This document shows, piece by piece, positions 20,238 to 30,033 of a stretch of DNA of 64,000 nt. Every line of letters starts with the position of its first letter. The first letter of the stretch is position 1. The notes beneath the pieces are model-generated. The model was not told the DNA's origin. It did not search any database and saw only the letters and a program-made list of their open reading frames with translations. Both the position numbers and the translations under genes were made by a program. Origin of the DNA: Fistulifera solaris (lineage: Eukaryota > Bacillariophyta > Bacillariophyceae > Naviculales > Stauroneidaceae); NCBI GenBank assembly GCA_030295235.1, contig AP026179.1, positions 124,001 to 188,000 on the forward strand, in the 5' to 3' direction.

Positions 20238-23200
20238 TCAAACAAACGTGCGTCGCCCACAAGCGGATCGGAGACCAATGGTGGACATAGACGCTTCATC
20301 CGAAAATAAGGATATGTCAAGAAAGTTTGGTCGAGAGGGTTTCGTAGCGCCTTTAGCTTTTTGCTCGGCAAGATTTCGAAGCACAACCCGGCAAGTGCGA
20401 GACCATATATAGATTGCAATTGAGCAAGATTGAGTCTTCATGGAGGGAAGTCCTTTCTTCTTGCGCCAAACTCTCATCTCTCGGGCGAGCTGTATTTTAC
20501 GTTGCTTCACGGCGTGCAGGAAGTCGACGCAATCTTGTATACCAGTAGATTCCAAAAAGTCCACCTGCCATTCTCGTAAAATACTCCTCAAGGCTGAGGG
20601 GTCGCTATCAGGAGGAAGCTGATCTTCTCGTCGCTTTCCACATGAGCAAGTGACCCCGATTTTCGGTAAGTAAAAGACGACGTATTCCTTTTTTGCAAAG
20701 ACAGACGAAATACCGCATTTGCAAGGTTGATCGTTTTCTTTCATTTCCTTCATGTTGTCGATGTAAATTTCCTTGTCGTCGCTTGACGGCAAAGTTGCCT
20801 CTGAAATCGATAAAGATGAGCTCGCCAAACTGTCAGCACAATCAACATTATCTTCAACCGCTCTTTCTAGAAGGCGGATCAATGTTTCCTTCTGTGCAGC
20901 ATGTTCTTGGTCTTTCTCGTCACTTGGAGAGGACCCATCTGCAACTATGTTGTTGTCTACTTCAATGGGTTGATGCTCTGACGACATGCTAGAAAGTTTT
21001 TGGTCATTGCCCGAGACGCTTGTTTCAAGAACTTTCAAGCGCTTTTTTAAGCAGTCATTTTCTTCTAGTAGCGTGGCTTCTCGCACTCGGAAACGCTCTT
21101 CGACTTCCGCCAACTTTGCTTTGACATCTTCGTTCTCTTTAGTCAATTGAACGTTCCTCTCCTGAACTTCATCACATTGCTTCAAAATAGCATCCACTTG
21201 ACTAGAGAAAGCCTTCTTGGCGGCCACCAATTCAATTTTCTGGTCTCTTAGCAATTTATTTTCCGTGTTCACCCGTTTCAGCTCCGCCTCGACTTCTTTT
21301 AGTCGTTCGTCCTTCCACGTTGAAGTGCTGAGTATCTTCATTTCTACATCGCCGGGGATTTCGTCGCCCTCACTACGAGATCGGAAGATTTGAGGGAAGC
21401 TATTGTCGTCCCTCAGATTGGTGGCCATTAAATGGATGCGATGTTTCATTTGAATCACTTCTTTCTCGAGCTCGTCACGCTTGCACTCTTCGACCTCAAT
21501 CTGTGTCTTTAATGAATCTAATTTGTTCAGTGAAGCGCTCTCTAAGGATTCCAGTTCCGATCGCTTTTGATCGATCTGATTAGAAAGAGCCACCAGCTCT
21601 CGAGTGAGCTCTAGTTTCGGTCTAAGAATGTCGCCACCTTCCAGAGTGAGTTCCTGCAGAAGATTTCGACCAGTGTGCGTCTCTGGTGGATCAATGGAGG
21701 ATGCGGGCTTCGTCGCGAACGTTATCAGTGAGAAAGGCTGCTCAGCTCGAACACCACCGAAATGCATCACTACATTACTCACCGTTCTAAATATCTCGTT
21801 GGTATTTCCAGCACGTCGATCACGCCATCGACTAACCTGATTAGCAACGTTCAAACAACTTTCTCGTGTAGCCCTAGCTTCTTCTTTGGCGCGGCGGATT
21901 TTCTCCTCAATATGTGAGAGGTTGGTGGTTCCGGGATTTTCTTTGTTTTCGGCAAGACGCTTACGGACTTCATTTAATTCGGCCCTCAAGCGATTGTTCT
22001 CAAGTTGCAACGCGTTTTCGGTTGGAGACACATTTGAGGGACGAACAGTGTTGCGTTTGACGTGGTTGGCAATCGACCGCGATCTCTCTGCGTACCGAAG
22101 GGTGTTCATTGACTCGTCACTATGACTGTCAGCCGGCGAAATGCAAGCAATGAGTAAAGTGAAGCTGTTGCCTGTGGAAATCTTTGTGAGAAGATCATTT
22201 AGGAGTCAATAAGGTAGATTTCGAAAACGTAACTAACCTCCAAGGGAGTCTTGTAGATACTCGGTCAGTTTGCTGTCACGATACGGAATATGAATGGAGG
22301 TTACTTCGTTGGTGGACTTTTCCGCTAACATCGAAACAACTTTGCCCAACACAAACAAATCTTTGTTAATATTGATTGACTCTTTCTGCTGCGATCCAAC
22401 CACGCCCGATTTTTTGATCTTTTCCGAACCGGCCAAGTCTACCATGGTCAGCTTCGCGCTCATCGTCTCTTGAGCTCTATCGCGTGGCTCCATAGTCACA
22501 ATAAATGTATAAACAGCATGGGAGCGACTGGACTGGGCATTCATCTGGTGGACCCAGTGACGCGCCTTGTGGCAGCGACATGGACCAACTCATCGGCGTG
22601 TTCCCAAGAGCGAACTTTGAAATTCTGCGATCCTTCTACTGTGACTCCATGGCCATTTCCGTAGTTGCGCATTTTTAAAGACTCATCAGGGGCATCAGAT
22701 AGCAGATCGCGGAATTCTTCATTGAACAATTCCAAGCAGTTCACAGCAATGGTAATCTTATAATCCGTCTGGTACAGTTCTTGGCATCGAAACAAGTCGC
22801 TGATAGCACGACGCACGATCCCGTCACTTGGTTGTAGAGGACCGGAAGTACCATTGTACATCGTGTGCGTTTTTCCGCTACCGGTTTGTCCGTAAGCGAG
22901 GATTGTCATGTTGTATCCCTTGAAAATATTGTTCTCAATCGCATTCCCCAGTGCTGTATGATATAGCTGTGACTGTGTCGTGTCTGAGGGAAAGACCGCA
23001 TCAAAGTGGAATAGCCGCTTCGTGAGCGAAAGCTTTTGGGAACACCAATTACTCTACCCTGCGGCAGCACGCTGGGCTGATCGGAGTGCTCACTCAAGGA
23101 AGGCGGACTTTTCAATCCAGGCTTAGTGGGGATGCGCGACTCTCGTCGGCGAGGAGTGGGCGGCTGATCTCCGAGTTGAAGATCCCCTACCACTTTCAAC

Positions 23201-23325
23201 TTGTGACAACTCTCTTTGTCTTTCAGAGGACGCACACGGACCATCACGCGAACATTGCTGGCTTTACTTTCGTCGTACCGGACCGAGTCGCCCGGTGTGG
23301 ACTCGAATTTGGAAGATGCACTCAT
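20238..23325 (-). CDS. Kinesin motor protein, N-terminal motor with Cys-cluster tail
   Basis: Predicted protein of about 1007 residues. It starts MSASSKFESTPGD at 23325; an upstream in-frame Met is possible. Motor motifs: VMVRVRPLKD, LAYGQTGSGKTHTM (P-loop), NAQSSRSHAVYTF (switch I) and LTMVDLAGSEK (switch II). An insertion of about 60 residues separates the first strand from FHFDAVFPSDTTQSQLY. A 66-bp intron (22172-22237) precedes the neck, which leads into a coiled coil. The C-terminal third has two CxCG sites (PCKCGISS and VTCSCGKRR) about 25 residues apart and a basic helical stretch, reminiscent of chromokinesin tails but too short to assign. Frame changes at TTTT 23034-23037 and GG 22547-22548 are both cured by one extra base. 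The gene lies tail-to-tail with PP2C, 57 bp apart. Confidence 0.88.
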
Positions 23326-24241
23326 TGTCAAGCGGTTTTCCTTATTAACGACGACTGGTTTGTGTTTTGTTTGCCTTCTCTTATTGCTCGGGTGTTGCTT
23401 TGAGGGTTTTTGAGGTGACGACAAGGAACGAAAATGAACCAAGGCATGCATGCTTGTCATAGAATATACATGTCTATATATGTTATAATTCATTTGACTA
23501 TTGATGAAAGTACTGCCTAGAAACACTTATGAATTAAGTATCAGTCGTTGCTTTAACACTTGATTTTCCCGCGAAAGCCAGCCAGGTACGCAAACCAATT
23601 ATAGTCCCTGGTTTGATCCGCCAACACCACCCAAACTAGGGATTCAAAAACTAGACGACGAGATTTGGAATGAGCTCAATATTTTCAAAAAAGGAGTGAG
23701 CTTTCTTAACAGCAATGTATTGAACGGGAGGAGACGAAAGGCCAAAGTGTCGATAGAACAGCAATTCTTTGGGTCATTGTGTTGTGAAACAAGACGCGTC
23801 GTCTTCACTCGACATGGAAGGGAAGCACTAGCGCAGATAATAAAACATCATTTGAATTGATTTTCTAAAAGATATACACGTGCTGCTTTTCTGGAATTCT
23901 AGACGAGTTAAGAATCAGTACAAACGAAGCGAAGATTCAATTTGTGTCGTTGTTAGGAACCGTCCAGCCAGATCTGAGTGGCCAGCCAAGAGAAGCAACA
24001 AACTTTCATAAACCGACGAAATGGAGTAGGACTAACTACCTGGTGTGCATGTAAATGCAGAGAAAACTACGGCAAGCGAACGATGCTCTTATGTAGAAGG
24101 GAATCACGCTCGAAGCTCTTGTTTACAACTCGCCAAGATAACGACTCATTTTACCTGACTAATTTATGCTAATCAAGGCAACAAATATATAAAACGATCT
24201 AATTAATTGCATATTGAGATGAAATTTTAAGCGAGGAGGCG
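23326..24241. other. Intergenic region between kinesin and WW-protein genes
   Basis: About 0.9 kb with no supported gene. Includes TATA-like AT-rich stretches at 23460-23490 and 24170-24200. Probably the kinesin promoter plus the 3' region of the WW gene. Confidence 0.35.
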
Positions 24242-24448
24242 TTACGCCTCCGGATCAACCCATCGTATGTATTCTTCGCCGACGGGTGCCATCCAGGTGA
24301 CAGTATTATTGGCAGTATCCTCGTAGTAAAACATACCATCGGCGTCTTGGTGCTGTATCCATCGAGCAGAGAATTCGCTTTCTGATTCATTTTCAGCTTG
24401 CGACTTGTTTTGCATGCTCCAAAAGAAAACAATCGAGAAGGTGCGCAT
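24242..24448 (-). CDS. Small WW-domain protein, 5' end unresolved
   Basis: The last 40 residues form a WW domain: ARWIQHQDADGMFYYED, then NNTVTWMAP, with the first Trp, the YY pair and the TW..P ending all present. WW domains bind proline-rich peptides. I give the ATG at 24448 (MRTFSIVFFW), but the frame stays open to about 24691. A CTTCCAG acceptor-like site near 24559 suggests an upstream exon that I cannot place. The protein ends 11 residues after the domain. It may be a short adaptor or the tail of a longer gene. Confidence 0.45.
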   Translation of the reverse strand: MRTFSIVFFWSMQNKSQAENESESEFSARWIQHQDADGMFYYEDTANNTVTWMAPVGEEYIRWVDPEA

Positions 24449-25078
24449 GGTGTTGTGGTTATTGCAGAGTGTTTCTTGTTCGTAAAATGAGACCTTTTGA
24501 TCGCTCACAAGAAACTGAATGAACTTGGATAAGACGACGATTTGTGAGCATTGTGCTGGAAGAGCAAGCAAAAGACAGAGATCAGTATTTAATGAATAGC
24601 TTGCAACAGAATGAAAACTGGTCTTCATTCTGAGACAAAACTGTGGGGACCAGTTTTTTCGTGTAATAATGGGACGAACCCGGTCCGACATGATAACGCA
24701 TATGTACGGCTCGTATTCATTACCAGTACGAATATCCCAAAGTCAAACTCATTTTTCTTGGCTCGATATGTTGAGAGCGAATGCACCATGTACATGGCCA
24801 TGGCAGATCAAAGCAAGTTCGAAAAGCAACCAACAATCTTTTTCAATGAGTAGACGCCGACTCTACGAACTTGATGTCTGTGGTGATCTCGGTTGTAGAC
24901 GCAGCGTGCTTACTCTTCCCAAAAATTTGGTGTTTAACTTCTGTGAAGAAACAAATTTAACGAGAGGGCCGGTCTCAGTCTCGTAACGTACTGCAAAGCA
25001 GCCTCCAGCCAACCAGACTCGGTAGCCGCGTACTGGCACGTTGGATGAGTTCTTTGTAGCACAAAGAATCTCCTCATT
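24449..25078. other. Intergenic or unresolved 5' part of the WW gene
   Basis: No domain-bearing frame. It may contain upstream exon(s) of the WW gene on the minus strand and the 3' untranslated region of the metalloprotease gene. Confidence 0.3.
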
Positions 25079-25886
25079 TCAAAACGCTAGTGCACCCTGT
25101 CCTGGCGATCGATACGCAACAATATTGTCAAGCATGCGTTCCACTTGACCCGGAGTGAAAATACGTACAGACCATCATCGAAAGAATAGTCCATAGGATC
25201 CAGTCCACCACCAAAGCAAGTATCTCTCTGCTCACCGGGGTCACACCCTTGATAAGGAATGCGCTCCGGCTCGGTATCGGACACCCCGTCGCCACCGGAG
25301 CATCCATTCTGAAACGTATAAAACAGACCCAACCAGTGTCCCACTTCATGTTTGAGCGCATCGCCTTCATTGTAATTGGAAAACGATCCTCGACGACTTG
25401 GTACTCCCAGGGAAACGTGACATATCCCAGTATTTCGATATTAATTGTAGAGAAGCGGGTAGACCAGATAAATAATCAAAACACGCGCATTTCCAATTCG
25501 GAATTGGGCTTTCAAATGGAGCAATGAGAAACATTTTGAGACCATCGACGCGAGTGCAGGCAATACCGTGGCAAAAAAAGCGATCCCGCTTTTGAAGTCG
25601 GGTGATACAAGCTTGGGGATCGCTTGTGGAATTGGTCATCCCTGTCATTTTTGAGTGATGACGTTGGTCGGAAATAGTGGCCAGGGCAAACGAAATGCCG
25701 GTCTCTACCGAGCAAGTGCCGGTCGTACACCAAATCCAACGCCGGATCACAACACGAAGCTGCCGTAAAGGCTTGATTCAAGCTGTCTAATGCGTTTTGT
25801 AAATCTTCGTTGGTGATGGGCCGTTGGAGATTGCGCTCTAACTGTGGCACATGAAAACATACTGGAATGACTTGACTGCTACTCAT
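25079..25886 (-). CDS. M43 (pappalysin/cytophagalysin-like) metalloprotease, probably inactive or decayed
   Basis: Family features appear in order over about 270 residues: VIPVCFHVPQ near the start, TGISFALATISDQ, ACITRLQ, ILGYVTFPWEYQ, the zinc site in EGDALKHEVGHWLGLFYTF, GCSGGDGVSDT, GLDPMDYSFDD and a C-terminal FTPGQVERMLDNIVAYR. M43 enzymes use HExxHxxGxxH; here the last His is Tyr (HEVGHWLGLFY), and the Met-turn region is shortened. Several frame changes are needed. Two lie in runs of four (AAAA 25158-25161 and 25380-25383) and are cured by one base, but others near 25450 and 25725 are not. No signal peptide precedes MSSSQVIPV. An inactive or decaying protease is more likely than an active one. 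Divergent from the subtilase gene. Confidence 0.6.
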
Positions 25887-26286
25887 CGATTGGTGGTACT
25901 CGTACGCCGCATCTGCGGCCTTTTAATCATTCAATTCGGGTAACGGAGTACCACATCGTTCGACAGCATCCGACAGAGACGCAGAAAGATCAAGAAGAAC
26001 ATACTTTGAGAACGAGGATCGCATTGTGGTCGTCAACATTGGAAAATTGGGTCGTTCTTCGATTCATTTTGTGAAGACGCAGACATTCTGTTGCGAGGAG
26101 GATATCCGACGACTGACAGGCGCCCGCACGCATCGATCGCATCGGTCCATGGTGACGTCACGTATCGTACAACGGACGCGCGCACTCACAAATTCCAAAC
26201 GCTCAACGGCTCATTTTTTTGGCAGATTGCAACGACACGTCCTCCTCTCACACTCTTTTTTTTTCGCCTTCTCCCTTCTGGGCACC
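25887..26286. promoter_or_regulatory. Divergent region between two protease genes
   Basis: 400 bp between the starts of the M43-like gene and the S8 subtilase gene. A pyrimidine-rich tract (TCCTCTCACACTC, then T9) lies just before ATG 26287. No gene inside. Shared regulation of the two proteases is possible but only inferred. Confidence 0.4.
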
Positions 26287-27491
26287 ATGAAAGTATGGTT
26301 CCTCTACACCCTTTGGGGTGCGCTCTCTATTCTTGCTCAAGCTGATGACAATGTCATTCCCGATCAATACATTGTCCTCTTGGACGATCATTTCGACAAG
26401 ATTGTTACACGAATACGACTCTTTCTGTCCAACGAAAAACGACCGAAATTGCTCCGTGAATATCGGCAAGGTATCGTCGTTTCGGGATTGACGGGGAAGT
26501 TGCCGAGCGATGGGCTCGAGATCCGGCCGTTCTATCGATTGTGCCGGTAAGTTATGGTTGGTGCTGTTGGGTGAATGTTGGGAGAGACGAATGAATTACT
26601 CACACGCAAGTATAGGACATGAAATTCTTTGCTGCTTCTACGACACAATCCAATCCACCATCCTGGGGATTGGACCGAATTGATCAAGCCAGTCGTCGAC
26701 TCGACTCCAATTACACCTACGAATGGACGGGACTCGGTGTACAGGTATACATTTTGGATTCCGGTATTCAAGCCTCGCACGTGGATTTCGCCGACCGAGT
26801 CATCTGTGGATTAAGTACGATTCCGGATGGAGACTCGTGTGTGGATGGCTTCGGTCACGGGACGCATGTGGCGGGAATCGTGGGTGGAACGCAATACGGT
26901 GTCGCCAAAGAAGTGGATTTGGTCAGCGTCCAAGTCCTCAACGAAAACGGCGAAGGTTCCTTATCGGGCATGCTGCTCGCACTCGATTATGTCATGGACC
27001 AAAAGCGGCATCTCCGGACACACCCATGGTAATCAATTTTTCATTGAGTGGTTCGCACCATCCATTACTTGATGAAGCTATTGAACAAGTCGTGCAAGCG
27101 AATATAACTGTCGTGGCGGCCGCAGGCAATCACAATCAACCGGCGTGTGACTATTCTCCAGGATCCGCCGCCAGTGCCATTACGGTCGGAGCCACCAATA
27201 CATACGATTATCTGTTGTCGTTTTCCAATTACGGAGCGTGTGTCGACCTCCTGGCCCCGGGTGTTGACATAGTATCCGCTGATAGTCGATCCAATACCGG
27301 ACAACGGACCGAAACAGGCACCAGTCAAGCGGCACCGCACGTAGCCGGCGTGGCGGCACTCTATCTACAAACCCATCCTATGTGGACCCCCCGCGACAGT
27401 GCGAGAAGCCATACTGGAAAAGGCCGTCGATCGATTACAAGGCACGAGGATCGAAAATTCCACAACACTGATCTTGCAGACGCTGCTGTAA
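26287..27491 (+). CDS. Secreted subtilisin-like serine protease (S8, proteinase K-like)
   Basis: Exon 1 is 26287-26546 and exon 2 is 26616-27491, giving about 378 residues. Signal peptide MKVWFLYTLWGALSILAQA, then an I9-type propeptide (IPDQYIVLLDDHFD) and the mature domain from about NPPSWGLDRIDQ. Catalytic triad: Asp in VYILDSGIQ, His in GFGHGTHVAGIV and Ser in GTSQAAPHVAGVAAL, with oxyanion Asn in VVAAAGNHN. GTSQ replaces the usual GTSM. Three frame changes lie at GGG 26512-26514, AAAA 27001-27004 and C6 27387-27392. Adjusting each run by one base restores the propeptide end, intron phase 0 and the C terminus (WTPATVREAILEKAVDRL). Role: extracellular or vacuolar proteolysis. Confidence 0.88.
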
Positions 27492-27903
27492 TTGTGCGGG
27501 GTTGAAGATGAAAATGTAAGGAACTAAATTAGTTGGTTGTACATAGTAAGCTCTGAACAAGCGTGTTGTTTTTGTATTTGCTTGGCGAAAAGAAAGACTA
27601 GAAATTGCTAGATGAAGAATCATTGGCGATGAAAAAGTGAAGGCTGCGGTCGAGGTCTTCACGAGTCAGTCATGAGTGTCTGAAATCACGGCTCGGAAGG
27701 ACGATCTTACGGGTCATCCGGTCCTAGTTTTTGTGATTATTATAAAGTACCCTTAATGACTCTTTTGACTGTACAAGAATGAGTGCAGAAATGTCTTCAA
27801 GTGCCCCAATAAGTGAAAGGTCATCATTCGTTCATTCATTTACATCGTATACCAAACACAAGCCCACATGATCATTCTCCATTGTCTTTCATCCTTCATT
27901 ACC
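27492..27903. other. Intergenic region
   Basis: About 400 bp between two genes in the same orientation. No gene or clear motif seen; presumably the 3' UTR of the subtilase and the promoter of the next gene. Confidence 0.3.
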
Positions 27904-28344
27904 ATGCGCCTTTTATCCTTCCTTCCTCTATTCCTTAGCACAAGTAGGGCACTGGAATGCAATATTTGCGGTCCCGGCAATCGCATGACCGAACAACTCG
28001 GTGTTGTAACACTCGAATACGAAGGAGCACAATACAAACAAAATTGTGAAAAATGGCAAGACTCTCTCATGATTAGCGAAGAATGGTGTGAACAATACAT
28101 GGTCGAATACACGTACGATATTTGTAAATGTGTGTTACCGGATGGTACGTTGCTCAAAGACAGTATTGTCTTTCCGACAGCGAGTCCGGCACCGACGTTT
28201 GCCGATCCTTTGGACAACAGTCCTTCCGGTGGGGATGTGCAGCCGGTTTCGTTGAATTCAACAAACGGTGGAGAAGAATCTTCGTCGTGGTCTCGACCGC
28301 GAGAGTCGGTGGTGTTCGGCATGATGGCCGGACTCGTAATTTGA
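27904..28344 (+). CDS. Small Cys-rich secreted protein
   Basis: ATG at 27904 opens a signal peptide (MRLLSFLPLFLSTSRA) followed by ECNICGPGNRMTEQLGVV, a spaced Cys (QNCEKWQDSL), EWCEQYM and DICKCVLPDG. The spacing (CxxCG near the start, single Cys, Cys, CxC at the end) resembles small extracellular modules common in diatoms that, to my knowledge, have no assigned function. A Ser/Asn-rich linker and a short hydrophobic C terminus (VVFGMMAGLVI) suggest membrane or GPI-like attachment, although the hydrophobic tail is short and could be cut by a frame error. 146 residues. Confidence 0.65.
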   Translation: MRLLSFLPLFLSTSRALECNICGPGNRMTEQLGVVTLEYEGAQYKQNCEKWQDSLMISEEWCEQYMVEYTYDICKCVLPDGTLLKDSIVFPTASPAPTFADPLDNSPSGGDVQPVSLNSTNGGEESSSWSRPRESVVFGMMAGLVI

Positions 28345-28698
28345 CAATGGTGTGAGCATGATTTAAAGTTGAAATAAAGTCTCGAAAAACATGTTCTTAT
28401 CCAGCAGGATCTTTTGATGAGAGATTGAAATAGACACAATCATATAAATGAATTGGTTGTTATGTTCAAGTCATTGTAGAATAGGTCTTTTGGTTCGCTT
28501 TTCAACTATTCTGTTCAGAGCGAAAACTGACTCCGCCTTGCCCGAAAAGAAGAGCAAGACGAAGTAGTGATCCCTTCAAATGCGTAATCATGAGTCCAGG
28601 GCGTATCCTATCGATTTTCCGGTCAACAGTTGTCACTAGATATTTGTAATTCGAGACTGTTACACATTATGCTTTCTTTTCTGCAAAAACAATTTCTT
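28345..28698. other. Intergenic region (convergent gene ends)
   Basis: Between a plus-strand stop and a minus-strand stop. An AATAAA-like sequence (GAAATAAAGT) near 28370 may be the polyadenylation signal of the upstream gene. Confidence 0.3.
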
Positions 28699-29580
28699 TC
28701 AAATGGACGAGTCAAACGACAACTTATGCAACATCACCGGTCCCGGTTCTAAACTCACACAAGCCAACAGTGGACCATGGAAGGCGACTTCTTCCACCGG
28801 TTTGCTCGGTATAGTGCCGACGAGTTGGGTTCCTTGAAAGACATCGATACCGGGATCCGGTCCCGCCACCGCCACTCGGCCGTTCGAGCCGGCAATGGAC
28901 GAAATGTACTTGATCCGTCGGGGCGGCTGTTGTTGGGTTGTAGCACTACTTTGGATGCAGGTCATGGTGGGGGCATCCCAGAACAGGACCGTCGCATCGG
29001 CTCCTCCCGTGACCAAGTGATCTGTCGCCGCATATGCCGCATAAATGCCTCCCGCATGCGCCGCAAGCTGCCACACTTTATCAAAGGATGGTGTAGTACT
29101 CCATACGTGCAACCTGCCTCGATCATCGCCCATGATGAGATAGTTTTGATGCCACACCACACATTCGGCACCATGATCGGGTATCTGTAAGAGCGGTGCC
29201 GATTGCTTCCGGGTATCGTAGACATAGAGTTGACGAGATCGATCCGTTACTGCCAAATACTTGTCGTGCCATTCCATCGATCGGGCCGGTGTGGGGATCG
29301 GTAGTTCCGCCGTCGGTGTAGTGGGAGTCCGGATATCCCACAATTGCAGGGACGTCGAGGCAGTGGCTAGTAGTAGAAGACTGTGAGACGAAGACGCAAA
29401 ACGCACTTTGCGAACGGATGCCGCACACGACAGTGTCGTCGTCTCGATGCCTTCCAGTGTAGAAAGACGCGTTTTACTGTCGTGACATCCGACCGCCCAC
29501 TGATGATGTTTCTCGGAACAATCAATACTCGAATGCAACAATCGTGCGGAACCCATTTCGGTCGATTGTGTGACTTGCAT
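28699..29580 (-). CDS. WD40-repeat protein, THO complex subunit 3 (TEX1)-like
   Basis: Intact 293-residue frame. Degenerate WD repeats are visible: VRKVRFASSSHSLLLLATA.. LQLWDIRTP, LYVYDTRKQ, LIMGDDRGRLHVWS, AAHAGGIYAAYAATDHLVTG with GADATVLFWD, and a final PVEEVAFHGPLLACVS. The block AHxxxI...TGGADATVLFWD followed by IDVF...P..EVAFHGPLLA resembles the C-terminal half of THOC3/TEX1, which acts in mRNA transcription-export coupling in the nucleus. Repeats 1-3 are shortened relative to THOC3. Another WD40 family cannot be excluded. The start is 5 bp from a TACGGAGTA motif. Confidence 0.65.
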   Translation of the reverse strand: MQVTQSTEMGSARLLHSSIDCSEKHHQWAVGCHDSKTRLSTLEGIETTTLSCAASVRKVRFASSSHSLLLLATASTSLQLWDIRTPTTPTAELPIPTPARSMEWHDKYLAVTDRSRQLYVYDTRKQSAPLLQIPDHGAECVVWHQNYLIMGDDRGRLHVWSTTPSFDKVWQLAAHAGGIYAAYAATDHLVTGGADATVLFWDAPTMTCIQSSATTQQQPPRRIKYISSIAGSNGRVAVAGPDPGIDVFQGTQLVGTIPSKPVEEVAFHGPLLACVSLEPGPVMLHKLSFDSSI

Positions 29581-29584
29581 GTGT

Positions 29585-29593
29585 TACGGAGTA
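29585..29593 (+). promoter_or_regulatory. TACGGAGTA motif adjoining a start codon
   Basis: Perfect 9-mer whose inner end is 4 bp from the WD40 initiator ATG, so it would lie in or just above the 5' UTR. Confidence 0.4.
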
Positions 29594-29716
29594 TTTGGTA
29601 TGGGAAGACAGCAAAGAAAGAGAAACGAGTGGTCAATGGCTTGATGTATACGTAGTATTATTTAATTGTGTGAAGGAATATTATCATCAACGGTGGTGTA
29701 CCAAAGGCCATACATG

Positions 29717-29725
29717 TACTCCGTA
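29717..29725 (-). promoter_or_regulatory. TACTCCGTA motif
   Basis: Perfect 9-mer, 308 bp upstream of the metacaspase ATG and 136 bp upstream of the WD40 ATG. Confidence 0.4.
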
Positions 29726-30033
29726 GTACTGTACAAAAGTAGAGAGAAGAGAAGCGGCGGAGGTCCGTGCTTCTGTCTTCTCTGTCATTGTCTGGAATGT
29801 TTGTCCAAGAAGGAGACAAAGGGAAACAACCAAGTACTGGTACGACGGAAACATAATCTGGCACAAATCCTTGTTTTTGTTTTCTTGGAAAACGAATTTT
29901 TACCACCATGACAACAGGAGACGCGACGCGACGAGACGACGACGACGACGACGATCAAGTTAGAAAAGAGAGACCCTTCCCTCAATAACAATCTCATCAC
30001 TTTCTTTTGACTATCACCAATCACCACACAAGC

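Larger units (their letters stand above)
29581..30033. promoter_or_regulatory. Divergent promoter region, WD40 / metacaspase
   Basis: 453 bp between two start codons pointing away from each other. Contains TACGGAGTA at 29585-29593, TACTCCGTA at 29717-29725 and a (CGA)n microsatellite at about 29936-29954. No gene. Confidence 0.45.

Noticed and set aside
23570-23620. T-loop-like GGTTTGATCC resembling a tRNA 3' end
   Set aside because: No matching acceptor, D- or anticodon arms could be found within 90 bp.
27840-28439. 199-residue minus-strand frame over the Cys-rich secreted protein
   Set aside because: The plus-strand frame has a signal peptide and ordered Cys pattern; the minus frame is its shadow.
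29936-29954. (CGA)n repeat as a possible coding poly-Asp/Arg tract
   Set aside because: It lies in the 5' intergenic region of the metacaspase gene, outside any supported frame; ordinary microsatellite.
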